In this document: positions 48,480-61,100 of the stretch, in pieces
How the letters are laid out: each line of letters opens with the position of its first letter
Numbering within the stretch: position 1 is the stretch's first letter
NCBI RefSeq assembly: GCF_030936135.1
Contig: NC_082602.1
Location: 806,001 to 870,000, forward strand
DNA length: 64,000 nt
Reading direction: 5' to 3'
Source: Gavia stellata
Lineage: Eukaryota > Chordata > Aves > Gaviiformes > Gaviidae
Made by a program: the position numbers and the translations under genes
The notes under the pieces: generated by a model
What the model saw: only the letters and a program-made list of their open reading frames with translations
What the model was told of the DNA's origin: nothing
The model's database searches: none

Positions 48480-51400
48480 GAAGGGGCAGAAGCACAGTCC
48501 CAAAACCTCTTGGCTGAAAGGGTTTCAATACAGAAAGGTCCCCAGGAAGGTAGAGGATCTTCTGGGGGTTTCAGGAGCTGGCTGGAAAAAGCCATGACCA
48601 CCTTGACCCAGTGCTGGTGGCAGGTCCCTCCTGAGGTGCGTCCCACCAGTGCTGCCATGGGGTGCTGTAAGCAGGGCTGGCTCCGCAGTCCCCAGGTCTC
48701 TTCCAGCCTCTGTAAGTGGTAGATCTGGGGGCCACAGGGAGAAGAAAAATATGCCTTTCGGATCTGGATTTAGGATTCTTGTAGTGTCTTACAGCTAAAC
48801 AACTGTAAATGTTTAATAAGCTCCAACAGTGTGTACCAATTTTGTATGCAATCTCTTTAATTCTTCAGAGAATCGTCAGTCAGATAATTTTGCCTCTCTT
48901 TAAAATCAGTAGGAGAGAATGAATTATTCATTTCAAACCAGCTGTAATCAGTCTCAGAGATCCCCATCCAGAGGAGCTCAAAGCAATCGCAATATTGAGT
49001 CAGGAAGGAGAAAGCTTTGGAAGAACAACGCTGGGAATCAAATCCCTGAAGATGCTCTTAACATCCTTTCCTAATAAGTCACCCAGCCGGCCCATCCGCC
49101 CTGCTCTTCATGGCAAAATCGCTCTGATGGCAGCGGTGGCATCTGCGGGATACGGGCAGCAGCAGAGGATGCTGCTCCAGCATCCCACTGTGCCATGGGA
49201 CAGGCTTGGGCCGTGCAGCGATGCTCAAGTTGCAAAATGTGCCAGAGAGTTTCTTGCGAAGTTTTTTCCCCACTTTGCTCACATTTTTATGCGGGACCGT
49301 GCAAGTTGAAACACATCACAGCCCCTTAAAACGGGGTCAGATCATCTTTATGAAGCACAGAAGATGCTTTCTGGTCTGAAAATGGTGCTGCCTAATGAAT
49401 CCCAGTGTAACAATCAACTCTCTCTCTACTTGCCATTTTTCTTACACTGTGTAAACTAGAACAAATTGCACGGGAGCGCTCCTGTTTTCCTAAAAGAAAT
49501 ACATTGGGGAAAAAGGAAACAGTGGTTCATTTTTTCTCAGGCAACACTGAGATGTTCTATTTGATTGTTTCAGATAATTTTGTTTGTATCATTGCAGTAC
49601 ACTAACGGTGGATTTTATTTTTTTTTAGTGGTGCTTGTACTGAACGTGTTTGTGCAAGCCAGATTGAATTGCACAGTTAAAACACCCATGGGTAAGATTT
49701 ACTCTCTAAAATGTGAGCGTCTGACCCCAAAAGAGAGTTTTTCGGAAGCTGGTGTTTCTCAGGGGAGAAAAGGTGTTGAAAGCCAGAATTAGGGTATCCG
49801 GAGAGTCCCACCGGTGCCCCAGAGCAGGTCCCCTTGTAAAACACCTTATTTATTTATTTGCCACCAGTGGGCACAGGCTTTTTTGAAGTTTTTTGGGGAG
49901 TTTTTTTGGAATTTTTTGTAATTTTTTGTGTCTAGAAAATTCAGTCGCTCCGAGCGCCGCAGCGCGAGAAAGGCTGTTGAGAGGAGTCCTTTTGTTTTAT
50001 TTGCTCTTTAATAGCATTGTGGCTGTCAGCTGCTGCTGGCATAGAGTGACAAACAGCCCTTGCCTCCTGCCTGCGCGCGTTTTGGGGTGCTGTGGTTGAA
50101 TCCAGCAGCCACTAGGTGCCAGTGCCGTTTTTCAGGAGAACACGCTCGCCGTTGAACAGAGCCAAAGCCTAGAAAAAAATTTTTCAGGAATTTGGGCAAC
50201 TTGCCAGTTGTTAAATATAGCATTACTCATCACAGTTGCTCTTCCCTCTCTCTCTCTCGAGCTGCTCTCTTTCAATGTATAGCCTTTTCTGCCTTGCGTA
50301 CGTGCTTGGGAGGCGAGCAAAACTCCACCTTTTTTTTTTTTTTCTTTTTTTATCGTGGGACATAAATTAGTATGAACTTGAGAAACTTGTTTGTGTCCGT
50401 AGGCTGAGCTCCTTTGCAAAACTTGACCATGCCACGACTTTCCTCCTGCACGACATCTTATCCCTCCCAAATTTACCGACAGTATTTGGAGCTGCAAGAA
50501 GAGATGCTAAATTAGGATCTGACCTGAGGCACTGGGGGGAAAGGGGAGAATCCCTTTGCTGTCTCCGGGCTTTGATGCAGGCTTTTAGGATCTGTCTGAT
50601 CCCGTGGTTGTCTGGCGCTTGTTTGCATGCATCCCACAGAGGATGTTTGTGTACAACCTACCTACAGGTCCACCAGCGGCTAGCTGCTTTTTAACATCTT
50701 CACAACTGGGGCTGCATATGCACGAGGTGGGTCTGGCGGCCAAGGAACGTCATTCGTCCAGTGTTTCCCTTAACCAGCCCCAAATCCGGGTGTGCACAGT
50801 CCCCGTCTCCTGCAGGTAGCTGGAGCCAGGCCAGGACGAGTCTCTGGGCATGGAGAGGAGTTTGAGGTGGCAGGGAGAGAGCAGCCCACCCCAAGCACCC
50901 CCTGAAGGAGAGGGGTTGTGTGGTAGGGGCTGTCTAAGCCCCCCACCAGCACTTACCAAAGGGCAGCTGAGAGCTGCAATTTTAACTGAGACAAAGGTTT
51001 TGGGGGGTACACAATAGTTTCCATCCCTGGAAAGAAAGGAGTATCCTATGAGAGTACTATGAGCAGCACTGGGGCCAGGCAGCTAGTGACAGCAGTGATT
51101 TGTGGTCCCTGACTGGAATGTCACCCTTCAAAGGTGGGGGTTTTTCCCAAAAAAGGGAAATCCAGGTAGGTATGTGATGGGGAGACAAGATAGTCTATGG
51201 GAGATTTAGCTGGGCTAGTGGGAAAAGGGAGCCATGAAAGCTCAAAGATAAAGCCACTTCCCTTGAAAGTTATTGGAGACCTTGTCCCCATGGATTTCTA
51301 GAGTGGGCCATGGGAGATGGGAGTTTCCATGGGATGTTTCAGGGTCTATCCAGCTCCAAAGGCAGAGTTGTCGTGTAATCCTCAGACATGTTTTGTTCTT

Positions 51401-53093
51401 GCTTTGCACCTCAGATGTGAGGCCCTGTGCTGGAGAGACCTCCAGGAAAGGGCTGGCTGGAAAAAGGGAGAAGGAAAAGGCAGTTTTTGTACCTCCTGCC
51501 CTGCAAGCAGCCGAACGTGTGGCCATCTGCTGATTTTTCTGGGCCGTTGATCTTCTCACCGCTTACGGCTCAAACATGTCTTACACCTTTTCGTGGAGGA
51601 TGGATATGGTTTTTGACTTTGTCTTGCTATCCACTGGGAACCCACATCTTGACAAATGGGAAATAATGTTTCTTAAGTTGGGTGGTGGGTTTGAGATTTC
51701 TTGAAAAATCATTCTTGCTCTCCAAAATTGGTCAGCCAGCTGCTGCTGAGCAAAGAGGGAATCTCAGTTCTCCAAGAGGGGAAAAGCTAAAGCACAAAAG
51801 TGAATTCTGCCATTGCCCTGATTTCAAAGAAAAGGAAAGCAGGACATCAGGAAAAGCTAATGAGGTAAAATAACAGAGCTGGCAGAGCAGCTGTTCTTGC
51901 TAAAGCCCAGAACACAGCTGACCTCTTTGTAAGTCTGTAAGAACAATGTCAAGCTATTTTGGCGAAATCTCTTTTGGCTTGGTAGGGAGGCCTTTAGTTG
52001 AGTGCTGTGTGCTATTAGTAGCAAGGGCCCAGATGCTGCCCCCCATTTCTTGGGGTCAGGATCTCTCTGGAAAGATGCAAAACCAGAACCCCTTGTACTG
52101 GGCATGGAAGCAGGAACTGCTAGTACTCAGTCATTTAACTATGATGGTGTTCCAAGTAGCACGTCTTCATCTTCTTAAAACAACGAGGGCTGTAGCCGAT
52201 TTACCTATCGGCAACCTGGCAACAGGCTCTTCCCAAGGAGGGACCAAGCCCTCGCAGCCCTAAATCATGTATCGCCCCATCTACCCCTTATTTTTGCACG
52301 TTGCTGTCTCGCTATCGATACCGCTCCCGAGAAATCTCCACTGGGATCAGGTAAGGAACACAGGTATTACTGCTGTAGTAAGTTTGTAGTGAAAGTGATT
52401 CCTGCAGCGTTGACAGATAAACAGATATTGGCCAAAGAGGTGGTGGGGAAAAAAAAAAAACCCTAACCCCTTGATTTTTTTACTTAAAATTGCAGAAGTA
52501 TAACACTGCTGATTTTCTGCTGCGTGTGCATGCCAAGTGTCACCAAACTGCATGTTGAAAACACTCTCGGCATTGCCCAGCAGCTTGTGACCTTGCCTGT
52601 CTGACCTCAAATCGATCCCAACAGAGCAAAGTGTGCTCTTATTTACCATGCGCAGGATGACCCTTTCAGATGAAACTTGGGGTATAAAAGGACTGAGGCA
52701 TGTATGTTGGTTTAAAAAGTTTTAATGATATTTCAAAGTCCAGTTAATGTCCTTGGATTACTCTAGAATTACAGACTTGCTCACAGAATTTAATCGCGGT
52801 TATAATTAATGGACGATTGAGATGCTATTTTTACTTCATTCTGTTTAAACATACATGATTGTCCTCCAGTAAATGGATAGCGTGATTTTTTTCGCTACAC
52901 TTCATAGTGTTAAAACTCTATACAAATATTGTACTACGCGTACAAAAATAAGTGCTTCATGCACACACTTTTTAATACTGCTTCTTGCCCTTTTCTTTGA
53001 CATCTTTCTGAACTTATATAAATAGCTGAAAAGGCAGACTAAAGTTACTGAACATGGAAAGTGAGAAACACTTTCTGCCAACAGTAGTCTTTT

Positions 53094-53118
53094 AGAGAGA
53101 GAGAGAGAGAGAGAGAGA
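53094..53118 (+). repeat. GA microsatellite
   Basis: About twelve uninterrupted GA units in the presumed A1CF 3' UTR region. Confidence 0.95.
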
Positions 53119-54036
53119 AACACGCATGGATACATTACTTGTTGGCAGTCAAACACGACTTAAAAGACATAGACAGAAGAGAAAATAAAGCCACAATACC
53201 CATAACACTCTTGGTTATTTCGCCCTCTGTGAACAGGTTTGTCGTTTTCTACGAAGCCAAGCATGCCAAACAGCAACCACAGAGGGCTTGTAATACCTTT
53301 AGCATCACCCTAATGAGCTACTTTATAAATAGAAAGGGTCTAATAGGACCGCAAACTATACAGCTTATGTGTTTTTGTTCCATTCCTAGTGAAATCGAGT
53401 CAGCCAAAACATGAGAGTAGAAAACACTTAGCTCCTGGTAGTCAACACCTTGTCACAGACCATCGTGCTTTGTACAGCTTTGGGGATGCCCAGGAAAAGC
53501 TCCGCTTGAAATGGCTTGTACCGTGCCACATTACATCATCTAGACTGGCTGAAAAATTTGCGGCCAGATCTGTTGGAATTGATGGATCTTCATCAACCCG
53601 GTTGTAAATTCTCCCCCAAAAGGGCTTTTTTTTTTTAGGTCGTAGACGGAAGATTCAAGTTTTCTTAGTGTGCATTCCTGTATAGGATATATTGTATAGG
53701 ATCAATATGTCTGCTGTAGTTATCTAACACTGGGTTTCTCCTATATCTCTAGAGCATTGTTACTCCTGCCTCAATCCGATGGCAAAAATAAATGGATAAT
53801 GCCCTCCTGCTGTAAACCAAAGGATGCTCTCAGAATCCTCGAAGCATTCAAACACAACACCAACGCTGGTGCTCTCCAAAACAAGAGACGCCTTTACTGT
53901 TGACGTGACCCAGCTTCCACTAAATTAATTTTTGCAAAAATTGCAGCAGCCAGCAGCCTTGCTTTAACGTGTAAAGCAGCGTTGATAGCCAGGCAGGGCT
54001 CTTTCCATCCTGTCGAAAAGATTCTTTGTATGTAAT

Positions 54037-54042
54037 TTTATT
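54037..54042 (-). promoter_or_regulatory. A1CF: Candidate poly(A) signal of A1CF (minus strand)
   Basis: TTTATT on the plus strand reads AATAAA on the minus strand, about 960 nt after the A1CF stop. It is the first canonical minus-strand hexamer I found; others follow near 49,997, 49,853 and 49,614, and a variant ATTAAA lies at 52721-52726. Which is used is unknown. Confidence 0.3.
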
Positions 54043-54676
54043 CCCGTAGAGGTGTCTGTTGTTACTGGGCCATGGCTATGAGCTCTTGTGCTCTAATTAA
54101 GTAGAGAATTGGCCCTAATGAATAGCACTTTTCTGGTCCTCAACTTTACTAGTCCTAAAAGTTTTCCTATCTTTCACTGAATGTGCCGTTTGATGGGAGG
54201 TGGAAGAAAATACGCCGTTATATGCTGGTTTGTGACTTGTAGGTATGGCTGGGAAGTAGCAAAGTAAGAGGGGAAACTCTGCTGAATGCTTGCCTCCTGC
54301 TTTAAAAATCAAATTAGCATTCAAGAGCGTGCAAACTAGCCTGTTAGGCTGGGCAGACATGTTTATGATAAATGTCTTTTTTCCTTGGCTGTCCCAGAAG
54401 GAATTTAAAAGACGCTTGAGATGCCTGAACACATCCCCATGGTGCTGGCGGAATGGGATGCTCAGAGGCAGCAAGAGGCAAACCGGAGATGACCGCGTGG
54501 CCAGAAAGCAGCCTTTCATTTTACCCACTGCTCTGCCCGGCTTGAGAAATTTTGGGATGAACGGAGGAGAATTCCTGATGCACGGAGGGGCTTGCTGAAG
54601 ACACCCCATCCTTCCCCGGTCCCACGTCACAGCGTTCATGGGACCAACTGTTTTCAGCACAGGTTGTTGCTTGTAA

Positions 54677-54738
54677 ACACACACACAATGGTGTGTATGT
54701 ATATATATACACATATATATGTATGTATATACACACAC
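54677..54738 (+). repeat. Compound CA/TG/TA microsatellite
   Basis: Blocks of CA, TG and TA alternation in the proximal A1CF 3' UTR; likely length-polymorphic. Confidence 0.9.
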
Positions 54739-54998
54739 CTGAGAACCACTCATTTTCTGGGCTGAGATTTCCTTTTAGTGTGAAAATCTGATTTTGAGTT
54801 AATTTTTTTTTTTAATTTCTCCTTTCCGCCCCCTAATATCTTGTTATGAAATTAAAGAACTAGAAGAATGAAACTCTGACTAAAATCTAACTTGAGGTGA
54901 CAGATTAGTTTAAAATCATGAGGGTACAAGAATTACCGGACTGAGATTTTTGTTTTTCTGCCTGTGCTCAATTTAAGGGAACTTGATATAAGACAGGA

Positions 54999-55150
54999 TT
55001 AAAATGCTCCATAGCCATCGCTGCGTGCAGCGACTGCGAAGGTGGGGTAGGCTTCGTAGGCTGCGTACGTCGCTAAGTCTTGTCCCATAGTCACTGCTTG
55101 TTTGAGCTGAGTGGCTGTGACGGTCGCGGCTGCGTTAGCAATGGTATATC
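54999..55150 (-). CDS. A1CF: A1CF terminal coding exon with stop
   Basis: Minus-strand acceptor cccctgcag. Encodes [39 protein letters not shown] and the C-terminus SDGYGAF, with TAA at 55001-54999. Confidence 0.97.
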
Positions 55151-58100
55151 CTGCAGGGGAAAAGAGGGGGAAAAAAAATGCAGATTAATGAAAAGGTGTT
55201 CAAAACTCACCATCGCCTGATAGTTTTTGATGGGAAGATTTCGCTGTCGATGGGAATGACGTAGGCAGCAATGAGTTTGTTAATGGGAATAATCTAATTA
55301 AATTAAATAGGTCATTTCTGGCATGTTTTTTCTCCACCTTAAAGGTAACAAAAAAAAGCTGGGAAATTAATGCATTTTCTCACCTATTATTTGTTAAACA
55401 CGCTGCTTGAAAAATGCCCCTCTCTCTGAATATTTTTTCCGTAGGCTCCAATTATTTCTGAGCTAAGAGAGTGTTAATGGTGCTCTGTACACATCATCCC
55501 ACGCATGACAGGAGGAGGGCAAGAAAATGAAGTAATATAGGGGAAATCTGGGCAGGTTTCACAGAGAAAATATGGCTCTGGTACCCTTCACAGTCAAAAC
55601 ACATGCAATTCAGGACAGCCACGTTAAAGAGGAGGGAAACTCCTTCTATGCAATATTGGGGAGAAAATATTCAGTAAACTGGATTTTTTTTTCCCCATCG
55701 GTTTCTAGTGGAAAATGTGGTTTCAACACTTCTTCAAAATTTTCCATGGGAAAATGTTAGCTTTGCTGATTTAAAATGAATCACTGGGAAAACAAACATT
55801 GTTTGGGGCTGGTTTGTCTGAAAGCAGGGTGTAGCAGCTTATCGAGCAGACCACAATATTTCATTGTGAAAGAATCAAGAATGAAGACAAAGCCCAAATT
55901 TGAGAAGAACAGCTGGGGTACCCATTGGCTCTGCTGGACCAGGCTCTGCTGCCAAACTACATCTCCCAGGGTCCAAAATCTCTGACCGACCAGCTGGGCA
56001 ATGGGATCAACTCAAGGTCAGTCAGAGCCGAGGTCCTCTTGGTGGGGGAGTGGAGATATTGGGCAACACTGAGAGCACGGTGCCTCGTTGAAGGTGTTAC
56101 CTCAGGGGAAAACATGGGAAATTCACTATAATTTGAGTATTGTGGCCGCTCAAAGTATCTTCTTTGCATCAGCAAAGCAAGGTGCAACATTTCGACTAGG
56201 AAATGAGAAATCTGTCATTTAAAGCCTATCTGCCACCAGCATAAGAGAAATGAGCTGCTGCTACCTGGGCATGGCCTGAGCTGAGCTGGGCTTCAGCAAG
56301 CCCTGATGAAGGACCAGTGTGTGTTGCAAGCAGAAACTTTAATATATGTCAATTTGTTGAGTTTCCAAGACAAATAAATAAGGGTGGATGAAAGAAAAAG
56401 GAGAGATTATAATTAAGCCATAAGTGGAGACGGGATTCAATAAAAAGCCCATTTGGGTTCCACGCTGCGGAAGCCTGCACAAACCCAGACGAATTGATTT
56501 TTCTGTGGTTTTTGCGGACTCCTGTGGCAGGAAGCCGGATAGATTTTTTTTTTTTTTTTTTTTTAAATCCATCCTTGAGACACTCCAAACAACTCAGTAG
56601 TACTGACTAATGCATTCCTCATGCGCAGTTTGGCATGCATTGCTCCCACTACATCAGAACAACCGTCATGCTGGAGAGCACAGTAAATGCAATGCCTGAG
56701 AGATGGATTCCTGCTCCCAGACTGTGTTTTCCATAACTTCCCAAGCTGTTTTGGGCAGTTGCAAGAGCTGTTGAGTATGAATTCCCAAACTGTAAAAAAA
56801 CCCTTCCAGTGGGGGGTGCGAGAGCTGGGATCAGATGCTAATTTTCACGGTTGCGTCATTTCTTTGGCGTACGAAATCAAAAGCGTTGGTTCAAAAGGAG
56901 TTGGGGGGGTCTGGGGGAGGACAGATGGACTGTGAATCTAACAACCGTGCATCTTTGCAGTGAGGAAGATCTACTCCGTCCTGGGTGGCATCAGCCAGAC
57001 CGCAGCCAGCAGGTCCAGGGAGGGGACTCATCCCAGATGTGGCACTGGGGACGCCAATTCTGGATCCTGCATCCTATCTGGGGCTCCCAGTTGAAGTGAG
57101 GCATCCACAAACTGGAAGGAGTAGAGGAGAGGTGCGTACCTGGGATGGAGTCCTGAGTGGTAGGGGATCCCCATCCTTGGACACTGCCCCAACTCGCCTG
57201 GACACGGCCCCAAGCAACCTGCTGTATCTGCGGCATTGACCCTGCTGGGAGCAGGGTTGGACCCCGCCACCCCGGTGCCTCCAGCCTGAGTTGCTCTATG
57301 ATATGTACACCATAATTTAGGTAGTCCTGATATAGCGACAAATGACTATATAGACAATAAAGATGCCATACACATAAGTAACATCAGTCAAGGTAGAGGC
57401 GCGTGCGAGAGCACAGCCAGGTCTGTCCTCAGTGGCCAAAACCCGATTCACTCTTGACATCCGCAAGGAAGCAGCAGGAAAAATAATATTCCAGGAGACC
57501 TTTGCTGTACAGACCTTCCCATACCTGGAAAAGCCGGTGCTGCAGGAGGCACCTCTGCTCCCTCCGTGGGAATCCCCAGCGTCTGAAGGGTGTATTCTGC
57601 TGCGTAGGTTTTGGCTTCATCGATATAGGCACTGAGCTTGGGTGGTGTGAAGGGATGTCTGTGAACAGAGCAAAATATTAGCTTGTTGTGTTTTTTTTTT
57701 CTCCAGGACCTTCCTGCAAGATGTTTTGATCCACTCACAGATGGTATCATCCCACATGTCAAACGGAAACATTATTTTACTGTGCTGATGCATTAACAAA
57801 AGGACTCTCCTCGTAACAAAAGGACTCTCCTCGCAGTAGTCCGGTTTCTTTGCTGAGTTTATCAGCCCTGGGTCTCATTTGAGACACAACATCCTTTCAA
57901 AGCATGTTGTGCATTTTCAGTCCAAAAGAAAGCCTGCTCAGTCTGGATTTTTCTTTAAAATACACCACGCGCAATGTTTTAGGTCAGAAATGTTCAGAAT
58001 CATATTTGGAGCCGAATTATCAGCATGTTCCTTCAAGCTGCTTTCTTTTTCCCACAAGAGCTATCGTATGCTTTATTTTTATACTAAAAAGCACCCTTTT

Positions 58101-61100
58101 GCCTGATTGTTTCTGGCTTTCTGTAATCTTTGCACTACCAGAGAGAGAGCACCAAGCATGGCAGACATCATTATCGGTCTGTTTTAGTTTGTGGATGTTT
58201 TTCTCCCTAACATATTAAAAAAAAAAGGAAATAGAGACCTGTGCAATTGTGTTTTGAGGGGAGATGCTAGATAAAATGCCATTTAAATAAAAAAAAAAAA
58301 TCCTAAAACAGAAAACCTCAAATAGTTACATACATGGTGGGGTTCTGGCTGGCGAGGGCAGGGATGGTGATTTTGTACAGGAAGAGCTGTCTTTGGTCTT
58401 GGCCGATTGCAGAGTGGAGCTGGTAAACAGGCTGTCCCCAGTTGTTTTTCTGGCAGATTTCTTCTAAGATCTAGAAGGGAGAAAAGGGATTTATTTTTTT
58501 TTTCTTGGGTTAATTCTGCTCAGTAGCCTTCTCGCCCAGCTCCAGCCCCTGTACTGGTCAGCTTCCTTCCCTCCAAAGGGTTTTCAGGGGTGTCATGGCA
58601 GCTTCCTCAAGGCTTAGCAAAAAAAAAATATAAAATAAATGGCAGATAGGACACTACATTCACCTTGAAGTATAAGATTCATCTAAATGTTTTGTACTTC
58701 CAAAATCCGTTTAATTCCTAAAGCTAATTTTTACCCTGTTAAATCGGATGTCTTTGTCCTTTCGCTGATTAGCTGTTTTATTCTGTTATCGGTGTGGTTT
58801 TCTTTGAATTCTCCCCAGAAACTCTATCTATGCACTTCTTTTTAACAGTGCTAAAGCTCTAGGGTTGCATTCTTGCCTCCCTGGCTCAGTGAGTTACGGT
58901 GCGTGAAAAGTCCAAACTTTCTTCTTTAAAAAAAAAAAAAAAAAAAAAAAGGCTGCATTTCCATCCAATTAATTAGACAGGCTTCAAAAGGCAATTTCTG
59001 CTTCTGGTTTGAAAGACAAATGCTGAACCACGTTGCCCCCAGCCTTAGCACAGCTTATTCCGTGTTAATTAGGAATCGCTGTCCGGAAACGCTCTTGCTT
59101 TGGCTTTGTGTTTCTTTCTTTTAACCCACTGGGTATGTGCTGTCCCAAATGGGTTTGAACACAGTGTGGTGTTCCCATGACTCCCAGCTACTTTTTTCGA
59201 GTAACTCCACCAGACCTGACACTCAGCTTGAGAAGTTGTTGGGTCTTGGGGCTTTGGGACGTTGGCCATGCTGCCAGCTGGGTCGGACCAGAGCCCCCCG
59301 AGGTGCCTCCAACCTGCATTTTGCTGTAGTCTACCTTATTTAAAGTTTACACTTAATTTCATTTAATATCAAAATGTAAAATCTAAATGTCAGTGCTGCT
59401 TTTAATCTTGTAATTGTAGCTCCAACTGAAGTTTAGCACTTTGTAGTGTAAATAAACTACTTCGTTACGTTTCTTGACTATGGCAACACTTGTTCCCCCT
59501 TGTCCCAACGCCTTTATAGGGACAGCGGTTTGATAATGTTACATCAACATTTAAATCCTCAATAACGCAGATCTACTTATTAACACCGAGCATCCCAGCT
59601 AGGCAGCGGGAAGGACATCCATCATTCAAAGATGCTGTTGAAATGGTCTCAGTGCAGCGGATGGGAGAGGCTGACCAAGTTGACAGGTATTAATGAGGCT
59701 GTCCTATTAACGAAGTTGTCGTGAAGCAAGCGGTAGCTCTTTAAGTTCTGCTGATGTGAAATAGTAGTGGGGGGGATTAGGGAGCTCAGCTGCTGGGAAA
59801 ATGTGCCCCAGAAAAGTAGTGTTGCAAGTGCCCGGCGCTGTTACCGCACTATTTGAAATACATGCAGTGGGGGTTTGGCATGGATGGGAAGAGGAAAAAA
59901 TGAATTTCAACTGCCCTAAGGCAGTGCAGCACCACTCAGACTATTTCACCCCTCTTTCTTACATGCTGATAAAATAGAGTAAGGGGACCGTGAAATTTTG
60001 CAGGGGGGAAAATCCCCCACTTTCCAGTTTTCTGGGGGAGAAAAGGATGTTTTCATAGACTTTGGCAAACTGCATGCCATGGCAACTGAAGTATTAATAG
60101 GCAAAGATGTGCTTCAAAATTCAGGGTGAAGTTAGTTTCTCATGTTGCTTTGGATGATGTAAGGGGAAAGGAGGTGGCGTAACAGCCGGACCCTCAGAAA
60201 CTGGGGGAATTTTTTCTGGGTTTGTTCTCCTCAGGCCTCATCCATCTGTCTGGATCCCAGTCCCGCGCGCACAACCACATCAAAAGCCTCCTTGAGCAAC
60301 CAGAGTTTCTGCGCTGGGCTGGGTTGTGCAGGCGGTCAACAGCTCTTTCCCCATAAATGATTTTAAGACATACATTATTTTTCTCTATATGTGCATTGGT
60401 GAAGCCCCAGGCGATGCAGCCTGTTTATCAAACCCATTTTGGGTGAGAATTTGGGTGCGTGCTTTTATGGAGCGACAGCCATAGCTGGTTTTCATCTTAC
60501 ACCCATGGGTGTTCATGAAAATTCTCCTCTGAGGGTGAGCGGACACCGTTCTCCAGTGAGGAGGGTGGGTATTGTAAGATGCAGCTACCGGTATTTTATT
60601 TTTTTAATGTCTTTTGAGATGCAAGAATGGGTTTACTCATCAGTCCTCAGTGCAGATTCAAGCAGGGGGCTGTTTTCCCAAAAGCATTTTGGCCAAAGAC
60701 AACCTCTGGCCGGGATATTTACTCCCTTTTTCACGCACGTACCTGAGGAGCGAGTTTCATCCCTTGGGGCTTTAGCGTGACGTAGTTCATCGGCGTGAGC
60801 TCCATTCCTGGCAAGAGGTCGTAGAGTTTATCCTCTCCCCTCTTTTCTCCTTTGAGCTGGTATCCGCGCCCCAGGCCCGTGTACGCCAGGTAGCCGCGAC
60901 CTCCCAGTCCTCTAACTCCCGCAGCCCCTACAGGTACATTCATGTAAATTTCTAGGAATGTAAGAAGGCATTAAACTGAATCAAATCGACGGAAAAATTA
61001 CCCTGATTCTCGCTGAAATGGAAAAGTTAGCCCCATTCACGGGTTTGGGAAGAAGATGGGCAGGAGCCCCCCATAGCCTGTTGCTGGGATAACCCAGGCT

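Larger units (their letters stand above)
47101..54998. other. Tail-to-tail interval between ASAH2 and A1CF, including A1CF 3' UTR
   Basis: No gene that I can support. The part nearest 54,998 must be A1CF 3' UTR (minus strand); human A1CF has a 3' UTR of several kb, so much of the AT-rich stretch from about 52,690 upward could belong to it. Contents: a 25-bp tandem repeat (48429-48479), a GA microsatellite (53094-53118), a TG/TA microsatellite (54677-54738) and scattered T runs. A 212-codon minus-strand open frame (54115-54753) runs through the microsatellite and resembles no protein I know. Confidence 0.6.

Noticed and set aside
54115-54753. A 212-codon minus-strand open frame in the A1CF 3' UTR
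   Set aside because: Its start runs through a TG/TA microsatellite translating to Tyr/Ile/Cys repeats, and the remainder resembles no protein family; probably chance.
59240-59340. Possible further CR1 3' end (gaggtgcctccaacctg)
   Set aside because: Only about 17 bases resemble the CR1 end and no tail repeat follows; too diverged to call.
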